Assembly (NCBI GenBank): GCA_022601435.1
Contig: JAJACQ010000009.1
Location: 1 to 43,969, forward strand
From: Chlamydiia bacterium
GTDB taxonomy: Bacteria; Chlamydiota; Chlamydiia; Chlamydiales; 2-12-FULL-49-11
Length of the DNA stretch: 43,969 nucleotides
Direction: 5' to 3'
How positions within the stretch are numbered: the first letter of the stretch is position 1; each line of letters opens with the position of its first letter. The position numbers and the translations under genes were made by a program. Below are positions 17,901 through 25,630 of this stretch, piece by piece. Below the pieces are notes generated by a model. It worked only from the letters and a program-made list of their open reading frames with translations, searched no databases and was not told the origin of the DNA.

Positions 17901-18017
17901 GACATGCACAAAAAAGCAATCATCGCCTGCGCCATTGCCCAAAGACTTGTCTACACAAGAGGCCTTTCTTGGTCTCCATCCATAGTTGATGTTCTTCCTC
18001 TTATTATAAACGAATAA
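14970..18017 (+). CDS. Large NAD-type glutamate dehydrogenase (about 115 kDa class)
   Basis: Oxidises glutamate to 2-oxoglutarate and ammonia, feeding amino-acid carbon into the TCA cycle. The 1015-residue reading has a long N-terminal regulatory half and a C-terminal catalytic domain with FRIDPAFL, ARGGLRTIFP, EGGSKAV, YLGPDENM, KISGGPDGDVAGNQI and EGANLYLT. This is the large GDH type (GDH2-like) rather than the 50-kDa enzyme. An in-frame TTG at 14952 extends the frame, but the ATG at 14970 has AAGGG four bases upstream and is preferred. Cofactor preference for NAD is inferred from family. Confidence 0.88.
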   Translation: MKKTLQDAIEFERNNFEQHYQWIEEHMPTSFFEEFSDEQVMTIVHNLMGFKVQGEFVQVHFNDCSIVMCIEGPEADLKILKHYAFFGIQNYQTFVSDTGLPGTKSKKKIRIAVIYYTQIQDANTKGDTTFKQNELDEVFNNIKSRNDDFTKSEFEELIQSIDSRFLRIMTKERLELTLEMYFRAKHRDNLQYEVRYHENWKKEHKHGPSMQIVFAWKNTHKYKFLFKLTKLMHRHNLVMKKVNAAYINPYSPNNILLMSLSLHGADNTSAWEATDMKDFLRELAMLKYFNDTDLIEAHFVSTNLLSGNEANLLRSLIDLTHQFVLHADVNMYSKDNVTEAIVRHLELTVKMIKAFHLRLDPESYDLVAFEKARIEIIKLIHEIDTGNLAHDVRRKNILLTCFSMIDHTLKSNYYRKNKSAMAFRIDPAFLSTLFYDHKEKFPEIPYGIFFIKGKSFIAFQVRFKDVARGGLRTIFPKKPEHANWERINIFSECYNLAYTQQKKNKDIPEGGSKAVIFVEPFEDLSFETEVYQKELILSGATEEDIKEKIADYRDEQRLVYLYASQRSFVYTLISLVNYEDDGSLKAKDIVDHHRKPELIYLGPDENMHNSMIEWMADYSEESGYKLGQAFISSKPKYGMNHKEYGVTSCTVNTYMHNVLQYMDINPEKDEFTIKISGGPDGDVAGNQILNLRTFYPKTAKLLAITDISGTIFDPKGLDLDELVKLFKEAKPLSHYPAKKLNDGGMLLDIDQKQEKSAYQTLTLCYRKKGNKLVEDWLSGNETTHLYSNNLHQVKTDVFIPGGGRPRTLNNKNYKNFLDKDGIPTSKAIVEGANLYLTAEARSELEKLGVLIIKDSSANKGGVISSSLEVMCSLLMTKEEFLNEKKELMVQVLDFIREKAQNEATLLLNSHTEFELPLTELSDRISKKINTYTYQILDYLETIELPNSLSDPLIKMLIDYLLPIFVNKHKGCILQNIPDMHKKAIIACAIAQRLVYTRGLSWSPSIVDVLPLIINE

Positions 18018-18104
18018 TAAAAGTAGACTTAAAAATTAAGAACCCCTAAACTTTATCCGTTTTATAATTAAACTGTTATAAACGCACTTTAAAGAGGAGA
18101 CCTT

Positions 18105-19148
18105 ATGAACGGATTACAACCAACAAATACAACAACAGTAGGATCCACATCTACTGCTGACAATTCTTCCTCACAAAGTAATGTTGAACATCGTACTTCA
18201 TCAGCTTTTGTTCTTGATCCCGAATTAACAAAAATAGCCATGGAATTAAGAGCATTTATTAACAGCTCTCCTCCTTCTTCCCCTTCTTTAGGAAATAGAA
18301 CAATAACAAAATCCCCAACTTCTGTAAATTCAAGCGGTGACTCAGGCGTAAGTGAAACAGATCAACAAACTCAAGAGACACCTAAAGAAACTGATGAAAA
18401 AACTACAGAAGTTGATGGTAATGAAGCTATAAATATAGATACTACTTCAACTGTTGAGAGCCAAGAAGGTGGTGGTGAAGGAGGCGGTGGTGATCCATCT
18501 CAAAAATCTGAAAGCAATAATACAGGATTATTTGGATCAATAATTAATACCGTTTTGACCGCCACTAATACCGTTGCAGCTTCTTATGCAGCTAAAGCAG
18601 AAGCTCGTTTAGAGGTTTCTTTTTCAATAAACGAGATAGAAAAAGTACTTAAATCACACCCTTTTACGGAATCTTCATTTCATTACAGTGACGATAATAT
18701 AACATTTAGTGCTTTTAAAATTGGACTAGACCTTAATGATCTTATTGACAAATACACAGCAGAAAACGAAATCGTAGAGGACTTTATTAGAACTTTTAAA
18801 GATTTTCAACTTAAACTAAATTCTAAATTTAGTTCTATAAAGCAAGATTTGGATAAGGTTTTAGGTCTTATGTTTTGGCATCCTGATGGATCTGCAGAGC
18901 TACACGATGCATTTGCAAATTATCTAGATAGAATAACGCCTACTTTAGTTGAATTTATAGAAATAACAAAACATAGAACCCTATATCAAAAAGGTCTTGT
19001 TGACCCAAAATTCATCAACGCTTCTTCTAATAAGCAAGATTTAGATTTAGATCAAAAAACCGAAGCTCACGATATAAGAAAACAATATGATGAGTTAAAA
19101 GCTACACTTGAGCATATTCAGTATAAAATTGAAAGGAAATTGACTTAA
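18105..19148 (+). CDS. Ser/Thr-rich hypothetical protein, putative effector
   Basis: Unrecognised 347-residue protein with a strong GAGGAG ribosome site. The first ~130 residues are low-complexity and rich in Ser, Thr, Pro and Glu, ending in a Gly run (EGGGEGGGGD). A small-residue segment (FGSIINTVLTATNTVAASYAAKAEA) follows, then a charged, mostly helical C-terminal half with possible coiled coil. There is no signal peptide. A disordered polar N-terminus without Sec signal is common in chlamydial type III effectors, but that role is inference. Confidence 0.6.
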   Translation: MNGLQPTNTTTVGSTSTADNSSSQSNVEHRTSSAFVLDPELTKIAMELRAFINSSPPSSPSLGNRTITKSPTSVNSSGDSGVSETDQQTQETPKETDEKTTEVDGNEAINIDTTSTVESQEGGGEGGGGDPSQKSESNNTGLFGSIINTVLTATNTVAASYAAKAEARLEVSFSINEIEKVLKSHPFTESSFHYSDDNITFSAFKIGLDLNDLIDKYTAENEIVEDFIRTFKDFQLKLNSKFSSIKQDLDKVLGLMFWHPDGSAELHDAFANYLDRITPTLVEFIEITKHRTLYQKGLVDPKFINASSNKQDLDLDQKTEAHDIRKQYDELKATLEHIQYKIERKLT

Positions 19149-19155
19149 AAACTTA

Positions 19156-19443
19156 TCATCTCCACAGTGCTGAAGTTGTTTCTATTGTTTCAGAAATTTT
19201 GATAAAATGTAAAAAGGCTAAAGCAATTATTGCCGCTGTGGATAAAGGATTATTTAAGTTTGTGACTATAATATTAATCAAGGGAACAACTACAGATTCA
19301 TTTCTTTCTAAAAAAAGAAATACCGGCAGTGTACAAACTACAATAGAAATTGAAAGAAAAGCCATTGACCCTCTATCTAGTGTTTCAAAGACTATTGGTC
19401 TAATAAGTTCGCAGCTTGATCTTCTTTGAATTACCCCTTGCAT
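19156..19443 (-). CDS. Small two- or three-helix membrane protein
   Basis: A 95-residue hypothetical protein with hydrophobic segments near residues 28-46, 51-62 and 66-82. AAGGGGG lies just upstream of the ATG, a much better ribosome site than anything on the overlapping plus-strand ORF, so this strand is chosen. It converges with the effector-like gene, 7 bases from its stop. No family recognised. Confidence 0.55.
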   Translation of the reverse strand: MQGVIQRRSSCELIRPIVFETLDRGSMAFLSISIVVCTLPVFLFLERNESVVVPLINIIVTNLNNPLSTAAIIALAFLHFIKISETIETTSALWR

Positions 19444-19502
19444 GATTCCCCCTTAAATTATGAGGAGGCATAATACACTATCTTCGAATATATATAAAAG
19501 TC

Positions 19503-19925
19503 TTAGTTAGTTGTTTTTGCAATTTCAACTAGTTTGTCAGATTGTTCTGGCATTTTTGCGGCAACTTTTTCACCAAGAAGTTTTACCCATAACATTGAAT
19601 TCATCCCTTGAATGGAAACTGTTGTTGTTAATTCTAAACCTTCATTAGTTTCTTTCATTTCATGTTTGCCTATCATTTTTGCTCCCGGAAGATGCAAGCA
19701 GTCTGTAAAACTTTCGTGTTCTTTAACAGTTTCTAAAGTTAAGCTTACTTCAGGTGCACCTTTCGGTTTTAATTTAAAAGTGCCACCAGTTTCAAATGTG
19801 TCGTTTAATTTGCTATGTTCTAAATCATCGTTCCAATCAGACCAGTTATCGATGTTTTTCCAGCGATCCCAAATCTGCTCTTTGGAAATACCTGGATATA
19901 TTTTTGTATGTTTTTTTTCCCACAT
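19503..19925 (-). CDS. SRPBCC/START-like ligand-binding protein
   Basis: A 140-residue protein with the pattern of polyketide-cyclase-like SRPBCC domains: an N-terminal strand, then ISKEQIWDRWKNIDNWSDWNDDLEHSKL, strands with GGTFKLKPKG, and a long C-terminal helix. These fold around a hydrophobic cavity and bind or modify lipophilic ligands; the ligand is unknown. GAGGAG precedes the start. It is divergent from hrcA, and the 167-base gap holds the hrcA promoter. Confidence 0.72.
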   Translation of the reverse strand: MWEKKHTKIYPGISKEQIWDRWKNIDNWSDWNDDLEHSKLNDTFETGGTFKLKPKGAPEVSLTLETVKEHESFTDCLHLPGAKMIGKHEMKETNEGLELTTTVSIQGMNSMLWVKLLGEKVAAKMPEQSDKLVEIAKTTN

Positions 19926-20018
19926 TTAGCGGCTCCTCTCTTTTTTTATGCTATTTTTTGAATTTACAACCTCTTGAAATTTAGTAAATTACGTTTTTAT
20001 TCAGCAGTCCTTTAATTT

Positions 20019-20061
20019 AAGTGCTAAAAAACTTGCCATTTGAGTGCTAATTCACTATAAT
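20019..20061 (+). promoter_or_regulatory. hrcA-grpE-dnaK promoter with CIRCE-like half-sites
   Basis: TTGCCA (20033-20038), 17-base spacer and TATAAT (20056-20061) form a strong promoter. The HrcA half-site GAGTGCTAA (20042-20050) lies in the spacer. The expected inverted partner TTAGCACTC, nine bases upstream, is badly degenerate (about 4 of 9 positions). A second good half-site, AAGTGCTAA (20019-20027), is present as a direct repeat upstream of the -35 box. HrcA repression is expected from family knowledge; the site geometry is unusual. Confidence 0.75.
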
Positions 20062-20092
20062 AAATATAGAAACAGAGAAAAGTTATCAAAAT

Positions 20093-21223
20093 ATGAAGAA
20101 AAAAGCCATCACAAAAAAACAAAGAGAACTAGATGTCCTTTATGGGCTCATTGAACTTTTTTTGAGATCAGGCAAAGCTGTCGGATCTAACACTTTAAGA
20201 GAGAACGGCTTCGAGTATATCAGTTCTGCGACAATTCGGAATTATTTTGCGACTTTAGAGGCTAAAGGTTATTTAAAGCAAGAGCACACATCAGGTGGAA
20301 GGGCGCCTAGTGATTTAGCGCTGCGTCTTTATGCAGAAGATTTTTTAGAAAATGATAAAAAACCGAAACTCCCCCAAGATGATGTAGAATTTTTAAAATC
20401 AATCATCGAAAAAGAGACAAAAAAACTCTCTTTTTATTTACAAGAAGTGACCGAATCAATTTCGGAATTAACTTCTCTTACAACATTGATTACTGCGCCT
20501 CGTTTTGATCAGGATTTTATTTCAAAAATTATTCTTACAAAAATTGACGCAAGTTTAGCCGTTTGCATTATCGTGACAGATTTCGGATTTATTCATACAG
20601 AGACACTTTACCTTCCCACTCACATGAGTACATTTTCCATTAAACGCATTGAAGAATACTTCTCTTACAGGCTTACTTCTTCAAATAAGCCAGCACTTTC
20701 AGAAGATGAAGAAGCGTTTGCAAAACAAGCTTACAATGAAGTGATCTTAAGACATTTTATTAATTATTCAAACATCGATCGCCCCGATATTTATAAAGGC
20801 GGATTTTCAAAGTTATTAAGGCACACTGAATTTCATGATCCAGAAACTCTATCAAATACGCTGTCACTTTTTGAAAATAATGTCGCGTTGCAAAATCTGT
20901 TGTATCAAAATGAAAAGTTAAATATTCACATTGGTGATGATTTAAAAAAGATCATTCCGCCACCGTATAAAAGTGCACTCATCCAAATTCCTTATTACGT
21001 AAACAATAATATTGTTGGAAATATCGCTATACTCGGGCCTTCGCGCATGAATTACAAAGAGATCATCACGCTACTTGAAACGGTTTCTACTCTTTTAAGT
21101 GATAATCTCACGAAAAATTTATATAAATACCAGTTAACATATCGTACGCCAAAAGCAAGCGAGGTCACTTACACTTCAAGCGATCTTCCTGTAATTGGTC
21201 TAACCCATAAAGAGAAGCTATGA
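20093..21223 (+). CDS. hrcA: Heat-inducible transcription repressor HrcA
   Basis: HrcA binds CIRCE operators and represses chaperone genes, with activity tied to chaperone availability. The 376-residue protein has the N-terminal winged helix (RELDVLYGLIELFLRSGKAVGSNTL, then SSATIRNYFATLEAKGYLKQEHTSGGRAPS) and the GAF-like core (GNIAILGPSRMNYKEIITLLETVS). It is first in the operon; its stop overlaps the grpE start by four bases (ATGA). Chlamydial HrcA carries a C-terminal extension, seen here as the tail after YKYQLTYR. Confidence 0.95.
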   Translation: MKKKAITKKQRELDVLYGLIELFLRSGKAVGSNTLRENGFEYISSATIRNYFATLEAKGYLKQEHTSGGRAPSDLALRLYAEDFLENDKKPKLPQDDVEFLKSIIEKETKKLSFYLQEVTESISELTSLTTLITAPRFDQDFISKIILTKIDASLAVCIIVTDFGFIHTETLYLPTHMSTFSIKRIEEYFSYRLTSSNKPALSEDEEAFAKQAYNEVILRHFINYSNIDRPDIYKGGFSKLLRHTEFHDPETLSNTLSLFENNVALQNLLYQNEKLNIHIGDDLKKIIPPPYKSALIQIPYYVNNNIVGNIAILGPSRMNYKEIITLLETVSTLLSDNLTKNLYKYQLTYRTPKASEVTYTSSDLPVIGLTHKEKL

Positions 21224-21798
21224 AAAAAGAAGATAAAAATAAAGAAGCAGAAGAGTCTATTGAGGAAAAAGATGAGAAGATCATTTCCCCAACAGAGCTT
21301 ATTCAAGAGCAGCTTATGCAACGCTCAAAAGAAGCAACTGAATACAAGGATAAATATTTCAGAGCACTTGCAGAAATGGAAAATGTAAAAAAGAGATTGA
21401 TGCAAGAAAAAAAAGAATTGATAGCTTATTCCGTTGGGAATTTTGTCGAAGAGCTTTTAGGGCCGATCGATAATTTAGAAAATGCGTTAGGTTATACAGA
21501 CAATCTATCAGATGAAATGAAAAATTGGGCTGTTGGTTTCAAGATGATTCTTGATCAATTTAAAAATGCACTTGAAAGCAATGGTATTGCTGCATATGAA
21601 AGCATCGGAAAACCATTTGATCCAAATTTTCATGAGGCAGTTGAGCTTATTGAAACAAATGATCACGAAGATGGTGTGATCATCGAAGAATTAATGAAAG
21701 GATACAGGCAGGATAAACGAATTATCCGCGTAGCAAAAGTAAAAGTAGCTAAAAAAATCTCATCAAAAGAATCAAAAAAAGAAGAACAAAATAAATAA
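21220..21798 (+). CDS. grpE: Nucleotide exchange factor GrpE
   Basis: Releases ADP from DnaK. The 192-residue protein has a charged N-terminal helix that forms the dimer coiled coil (KEATEYKDKYFRALAEMENVKKR) and a C-terminal beta domain with FDPNFHEAVELIETNDHEDG and RVAKVKVAKK, close to the family pattern. The ATGA overlap with hrcA implies translational coupling; dnaK begins 15 bases later. Confidence 0.95.
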   Translation: MKKEDKNKEAEESIEEKDEKIISPTELIQEQLMQRSKEATEYKDKYFRALAEMENVKKRLMQEKKELIAYSVGNFVEELLGPIDNLENALGYTDNLSDEMKNWAVGFKMILDQFKNALESNGIAAYESIGKPFDPNFHEAVELIETNDHEDGVIIEELMKGYRQDKRIIRVAKVKVAKKISSKESKKEEQNK

Positions 21799-21813
21799 CA
21801 TAAGGATAAAACT

Positions 21814-23778
21814 ATGACTAAGAAAAAAAGTAACAAAATTATCGGTATTGATCTAGGTACAACAAACTCTTGTGTAGCTATCATGGAAGGTAAAGATGGT
21901 AAAGTAATCACTAATGCAGAAGGAACAAGAACAACTCCTTCAATTATCGCATTTAAAGGTGATGAAAGATTAATTGGTATTCCTGCAAAGCGTCAGGCTG
22001 TAACAAACCCAGAAAACACGGTATCATCAGCAAAGCGTTTTATCGGAAGAAAATTTAGCGAAGTGCAATCAGAAAAAGGTAACGTTCCTTACAAAATTAA
22101 AGAAGGTGCTGGCGGAAAAGTTGTTATTGAAATTAATGGCAAAACTTACACTCCTGAAGAAATGGGAGCGGCTGTTTTAACAAAGATGAAGGAAACAGCA
22201 GAAGAATATCTTGGTGAAGAAATCACAGAAGCAGTTATTACTGTTCCTGCTTATTTTAATGATTCACAAAGACAATCAACAAAAGATGCTGGTAAAATTG
22301 CAGGTCTTAACGTTCGTCGTATTATCAACGAGCCAACAGCTGCTGCTTTATCTTATGGATTAGATAAAAAAGGTACAGATCAAAAAATCGCTGTTTACGA
22401 TTTAGGTGGTGGTACATTTGATGTATCAATTCTAGAAATTGGTGACGGTGTATTTGAAGTGCTTGCTACAAATGGTGACACACATTTAGGTGGTGATGAT
22501 TTTGATAGAGTGATTATTGATTGGATTTTAGAAGAATTCAAAAAAGAAAATGGTATTGATCTTGCAACAGATAAGATGGCTCTGCAAAGACTTCGTGATG
22601 CTGCAGAAAAAGCAAAAATCGAACTTTCAGGAACACCATCTACAGAGATCAACCAGCCATTTATCACAATGTCTAATGATGGTCCAAAACACTTGAACCT
22701 CACTTTATCACGTGCAAAATACGAAAGCTTAGCTGCTGATTTAGTTGAAAGAACTAAAGAGCCCTGCTTAAAAGCTATGAAAGATGCTGGTGTATCAACT
22801 GCTGATATTCACGAAGTGATTTTAGTTGGTGGTATGTCTCGTATGCCAATGGTTCAAACAAAAGTAGAAGAAATTTTCAATAAAGAGCCTCATAAAGGTG
22901 TAAACCCAGACGAAGTTGTTGCAATTGGTGCTGCAATTCAAGGTGCTGTTTTAACTGGCGATGTTAAAGATGTTCTTTTACTAGATGTTGTTCCTTTATC
23001 TTTAGGTATTGAAACACTCGGTGGAGTCATGACAAAAATTATCGAAAGAAACACAACTATTCCTACACAGAAAAAGCAAGTGTTCTCAACAGCAGCAGAT
23101 AATCAGCCAGCGGTTACAATTGCTGTAATTCAAGGTGAAAGAGAAATGGCTGCAGATAACAAAAAGATCGGAAACTTTGATCTTACAGAAATTCCTCCAG
23201 CGCCACGTGGAACTCCTCAAATTGAGGTTGCGTTCGACATCGATGCAGACGGAATTTTAAATGTATCTGCAAAAGATAAGCAATCTGGTAAAGAACAAAA
23301 GATTCGTATTGAAGCATCATCTGGTTTAAGTGATGATGAGATTAACAAAGCGATTAATGATGCAGAAGCTCATAAAGAAGCTGACAAAGCTTCTCGTGAA
23401 AAAATTGATCTTAAAAATGAAACTGATGCTTTAATCTTCAGAGCAGAAAAATCTTTAAAAGATTACGCTGATAAAGTACCTGAAGATGTTAAAAAAGCGA
23501 TCGAAGAGAAAGTTGAAGCGGCAAAAGAGGCGCTAAAAACTGATGATTCAGAAAAGATCAAGGCTGCTAAAGAAGAGCTTAATCAAGTGATTCAAAAAAT
23601 TGGTGAGTCTATGCAAGGTGCTCAACCAGGTGCTGAAGCTGGCCCTCAAGCAGAAGGTCAAGAAGCTCCTAAAAAGCAGCGTACTTATACACATCAAGGC
23701 GCTCAAGGCAGTGAGAATAAAGCCGAAGAAAACATTGAAGAAGCAGAAGTTGAAGAAATCAAAGACTCTGAAAAGTAG
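21814..23778 (+). CDS. dnaK: Hsp70 chaperone DnaK
   Basis: An ATP-driven protein-folding chaperone working with GrpE and DnaJ (DnaJ is not in this window). The 654-residue protein has the actin-like ATPase motifs [36 protein letters not shown] and [25 protein letters not shown] linker leads to the substrate-binding domain and a helical lid with a Gln/Ala/Glu-rich tail ending [13 protein letters not shown] precedes the ATG. It is last in the heat-shock operon and followed by a strong terminator. Confidence 0.97.
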   Translation: MTKKKSNKIIGIDLGTTNSCVAIMEGKDGKVITNAEGTRTTPSIIAFKGDERLIGIPAKRQAVTNPENTVSSAKRFIGRKFSEVQSEKGNVPYKIKEGAGGKVVIEINGKTYTPEEMGAAVLTKMKETAEEYLGEEITEAVITVPAYFNDSQRQSTKDAGKIAGLNVRRIINEPTAAALSYGLDKKGTDQKIAVYDLGGGTFDVSILEIGDGVFEVLATNGDTHLGGDDFDRVIIDWILEEFKKENGIDLATDKMALQRLRDAAEKAKIELSGTPSTEINQPFITMSNDGPKHLNLTLSRAKYESLAADLVERTKEPCLKAMKDAGVSTADIHEVILVGGMSRMPMVQTKVEEIFNKEPHKGVNPDEVVAIGAAIQGAVLTGDVKDVLLLDVVPLSLGIETLGGVMTKIIERNTTIPTQKKQVFSTAADNQPAVTIAVIQGEREMAADNKKIGNFDLTEIPPAPRGTPQIEVAFDIDADGILNVSAKDKQSGKEQKIRIEASSGLSDDEINKAINDAEAHKEADKASREKIDLKNETDALIFRAEKSLKDYADKVPEDVKKAIEEKVEAAKEALKTDDSEKIKAAKEELNQVIQKIGESMQGAQPGAEAGPQAEGQEAPKKQRTYTHQGAQGSENKAEENIEEAEVEEIKDSEK

Positions 23779-23800
23779 TATTTGAAACTATGCTTTATAA

Positions 23801-23834
23801 AAAAATCCCACCCCGAAAAGGGTGGGATTTTTTT
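23801..23834 (+). terminator. Rho-independent terminator of the dnaK operon
   Basis: CCCACCC/GGGTGGG stem, extended by AAAAAT/ATTTTT, around loop CGAAAA, ending in seven T. It lies 22 bases after the dnaK stop. Confidence 0.93.
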
Positions 23835-23902
23835 ATAAATTGAGATTTAGGGAATATACCCCCCCCCTGTCCACAGGCTACATTTTTAATAGGACCACAG
23901 GT

Positions 23903-24145
23903 ATCTTAGTACCCACAAGTTTCTAAATAATTCAGCTTCATGCCTCAAATCAAAATGGCAAGCGTAGATGGATAATAACTGAAAAATTCATAATTAAAAT
24001 CAATAATCTTAAAATTAGAATTATTTATTTTCTATTTTTTTTGCATTGCAAATAATCAAGCATAGGTTTGTTAAGGACGTAGTCCTTGACCAGGGTATGG
24101 GACAGAGTCCCATGGGATTTTAAAAAAAGATGTGGGTACTAAGAT
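23903..24145. repeat. Region bounded by a 15-base inverted repeat
   Basis: ATCTTAGTACCCACA at 23903-23917 is the exact reverse complement of 24131-24145. Similar CCCTGT/ACAGGG blocks sit outside each arm. The arms enclose about 213 AT-rich bases, including double-hairpin copy E. There is no transposase ORF inside. It could be a MITE-like remnant or a repeat-mediated rearrangement. Apart from the dnaK terminator and copy E, I see no gene in 23779-24267. Confidence 0.45.
24065..24115 (-). repeat. Double-hairpin repeat family, copy E (diverged, inverted)
   Basis: On the plus strand, hairpins are 24073-24078 with 24082-24087 (AAGGAC/GTCCTT) and 24097-24103 with 24107-24113 (ATGGGAC/GTCCCAT). Read on the minus strand, order and linkers match copies A-D, with AACAAACC after hairpin 2, but the stem sequences differ and complementarity is kept. 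Confidence 0.62.
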
Positions 24146-24267
24146 GGGCCACAGGGGTCTGTTTTAAAAGTGCAATTGGGATATAAAAAGACTCTACTTC
24201 TATAAACAATTTAAACTAAAAAGAATCATGTAGTGAATTAAATACTAAAAATGCAGTACAATTTTCT

Positions 24268-25149
24268 TTGCTTAAACAACTTACTCTTCAAAAAGTGGAA
24301 TCACTAAACTTTTCAACAACCCCTACCTTTTCCAATACGACTACACAATCCCCTACTATAAAACAAATCCTCTATATATCAATTCCAATTGCAATTACTA
24401 TTATTGCGACCTGCGTAATTGTACTCTACTATAAAATAGCCTCAACTCCCCTGTGCACTGAAGAAGAAGCTCTAAAAAAAACTCTTCAGGGACGACAAAT
24501 TGGGAAATTCAACATATCAGTAATAACAGAAGATAATACTGAAGAAATAAAAAAATTAACCAAGCTCATTGATCTATGGATAAATAAAGCCCAAGAAAAA
24601 TTTATAAATCTTGCCACTTCACAAGACATCCAAAGTGACTTTATTTTAAGTGTCATAAATAGTCATCAATACCTTGACTCCCTAGATGATGAAATATTCG
24701 ATCACGATCTTATTCAATTAAAAAATCTAAAATACATCCTTAAATGTATGAAAAGAGCCTTAGGTCCTGAAAAATACAACTGGAATATAATCATTAACTC
24801 CAAACAAAATGGAGCCACCCGCTCTCTGAGCTTTTATAACACAAATGATAACTCATTTCTCTATCTTGCAACAAATCCTGAAAACATTCACCCAATTGAT
24901 GATGAAATATACACTCCAGGAAGCGCAAAAGCCATGATCATCTTTGCATCAATATTCTCTTCCTCGATCGGCCTGCCAATCACAGTTGACTCTCTTCCTA
25001 CAGCTATAGATTTTTATAAACATGTTGGATTCGTAGATCCAAGGTGCTGCATAAAACGCGACCCCAAAAGTTCCCTTACCCTCATACTCCCCGCCACAAA
25101 AACCCGAGCCTTCCTCCACAAATTCACCTCACAACCTCCTTCGGATTGA
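24268..25149 (+). CDS. Orphan hypothetical protein with one membrane segment, unclear start
   Basis: A 293-codon frame opening with TTG; no in-frame ATG lies between the upstream stop at 24217 and this point, and no ribosome site is visible, so the 5' end may be damaged or the start elsewhere. It has one membrane helix at about residues 32-51. The C-terminal part contains LPTAIDFYKHVGFVDP, faintly like the A-FY--GF end of GNAT acetyltransferases, but the acetyl-CoA-binding loop is not recognisable. Repeats flank it on both sides. Function unknown; it may be decaying. Confidence 0.45.
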   Translation: MLKQLTLQKVESLNFSTTPTFSNTTTQSPTIKQILYISIPIAITIIATCVIVLYYKIASTPLCTEEEALKKTLQGRQIGKFNISVITEDNTEEIKKLTKLIDLWINKAQEKFINLATSQDIQSDFILSVINSHQYLDSLDDEIFDHDLIQLKNLKYILKCMKRALGPEKYNWNIIINSKQNGATRSLSFYNTNDNSFLYLATNPENIHPIDDEIYTPGSAKAMIIFASIFSSSIGLPITVDSLPTAIDFYKHVGFVDPRCCIKRDPKSSLTLILPATKTRAFLHKFTSQPPSD

Positions 25150-25197
25150 ATACTTAAAAAAACCCATAGCGCTATAAGCGCAATGATCCCCTGAACA

Positions 25198-25317
25198 TAA
25201 ATTGCTTAAATTGCAGGCATGCCCCTCTCTTTACATTCTTTACAAATTGCTTAAATTGCAGGCATGACCCTCTGTTCATTACAAATTGCAGAATTGCAGG
25301 CATGACCCTCTGTTTAC
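25198..25317. repeat. Three imperfect tandem copies of a ~36-base repeat
   Basis: The units start at 25198, 25244 and 25283. The core AAATTGCTTAAATTGCAGGC is followed by ATGACCCTCTGTT; the third copy has lost part of the first half. Units are spaced 39-46 bases apart. There is no coding frame and no CRISPR-like spacing. Confidence 0.6.
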
Positions 25318-25344
25318 CATAAATTCGCCCTCTGACCCACCCTC

Positions 25345-25390
25345 AGTTATGAGTATTATGGAAAATTCATAATAATCGCATAATTACGCA
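25345..25390 (-). repeat. AT-rich conserved box (inverted copy 4)
   Basis: On the minus strand it reads GCGTAATTATGCG..TTATTATG, then AATTTTCCATAAT, matching the boxes at 3878, 8462 and 14735. Here no double hairpin accompanies it. Confidence 0.5.
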
Positions 25391-25507
25391 GAAAGACTCA
25401 TATTTTTGCACAAAAGGCTGAAACTAGCAATTCCACCCAAGCTCTTAAGAAAATCCGTTGTCTACCCACTCTAACTAAGCATTTAAGAGGGGAATTATTT
25501 GGAGGAT

Positions 25508-25576
25508 AGTTTTCCTACTTCGGCTGCGTAGTGTACAAAAGAGTACTCGAGCAGCCGAAATAGGGAAAATAGACCC
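25508..25576 (+). repeat. GTAC-loop hairpin repeat, copy S2
   Basis: TAGTTTTCCTA...AGGGAAAATAGACCC encloses a middle stem CGGCTGC/GCAGCCG and the inner GTAC/GTAC pair. Same design as S1 and S3, with a different middle stem. Confidence 0.7.
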
Positions 25577-25589
25577 AAATAAAACCCTC

Positions 25590-25622
25590 AGACCCTCAGT
25601 CCAAGGACTAAAGGGTCTTTTG
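25590..25622. terminator. Stem-loop terminator
   Basis: AGACCCT (25590-25596) pairs with AGGGTCT (25612-25618), with a nested AGTCC/GGACT stem inside, followed by TTTTGTTT on the plus strand. It lies between hairpin copies S2 and S3. A partial A-run on the other side (ATAAAACCC) could help end the minus-strand pilus/haemagglutinin operon. Confidence 0.6.
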
Positions 25623-25630
25623 TTTCGCGG

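Noticed and set aside
19199-19429. Plus-strand 76-codon ORF
   Set aside because: No ribosome site; the overlapping minus-strand frame has AAGGGGG before its ATG and clear membrane helices.
19612-19929. Plus-strand ORF of 105 codons
   Set aside because: Antisense to the SRPBCC protein, whose motifs are clear.
22395-22703. Minus-strand 102-codon ORF in dnaK
   Set aside because: Shadow of the DnaK ATPase domain.
25198-25317. CRISPR-like spaced repeats
   Set aside because: Only three imperfect units with short, irregular gaps and no cas genes.
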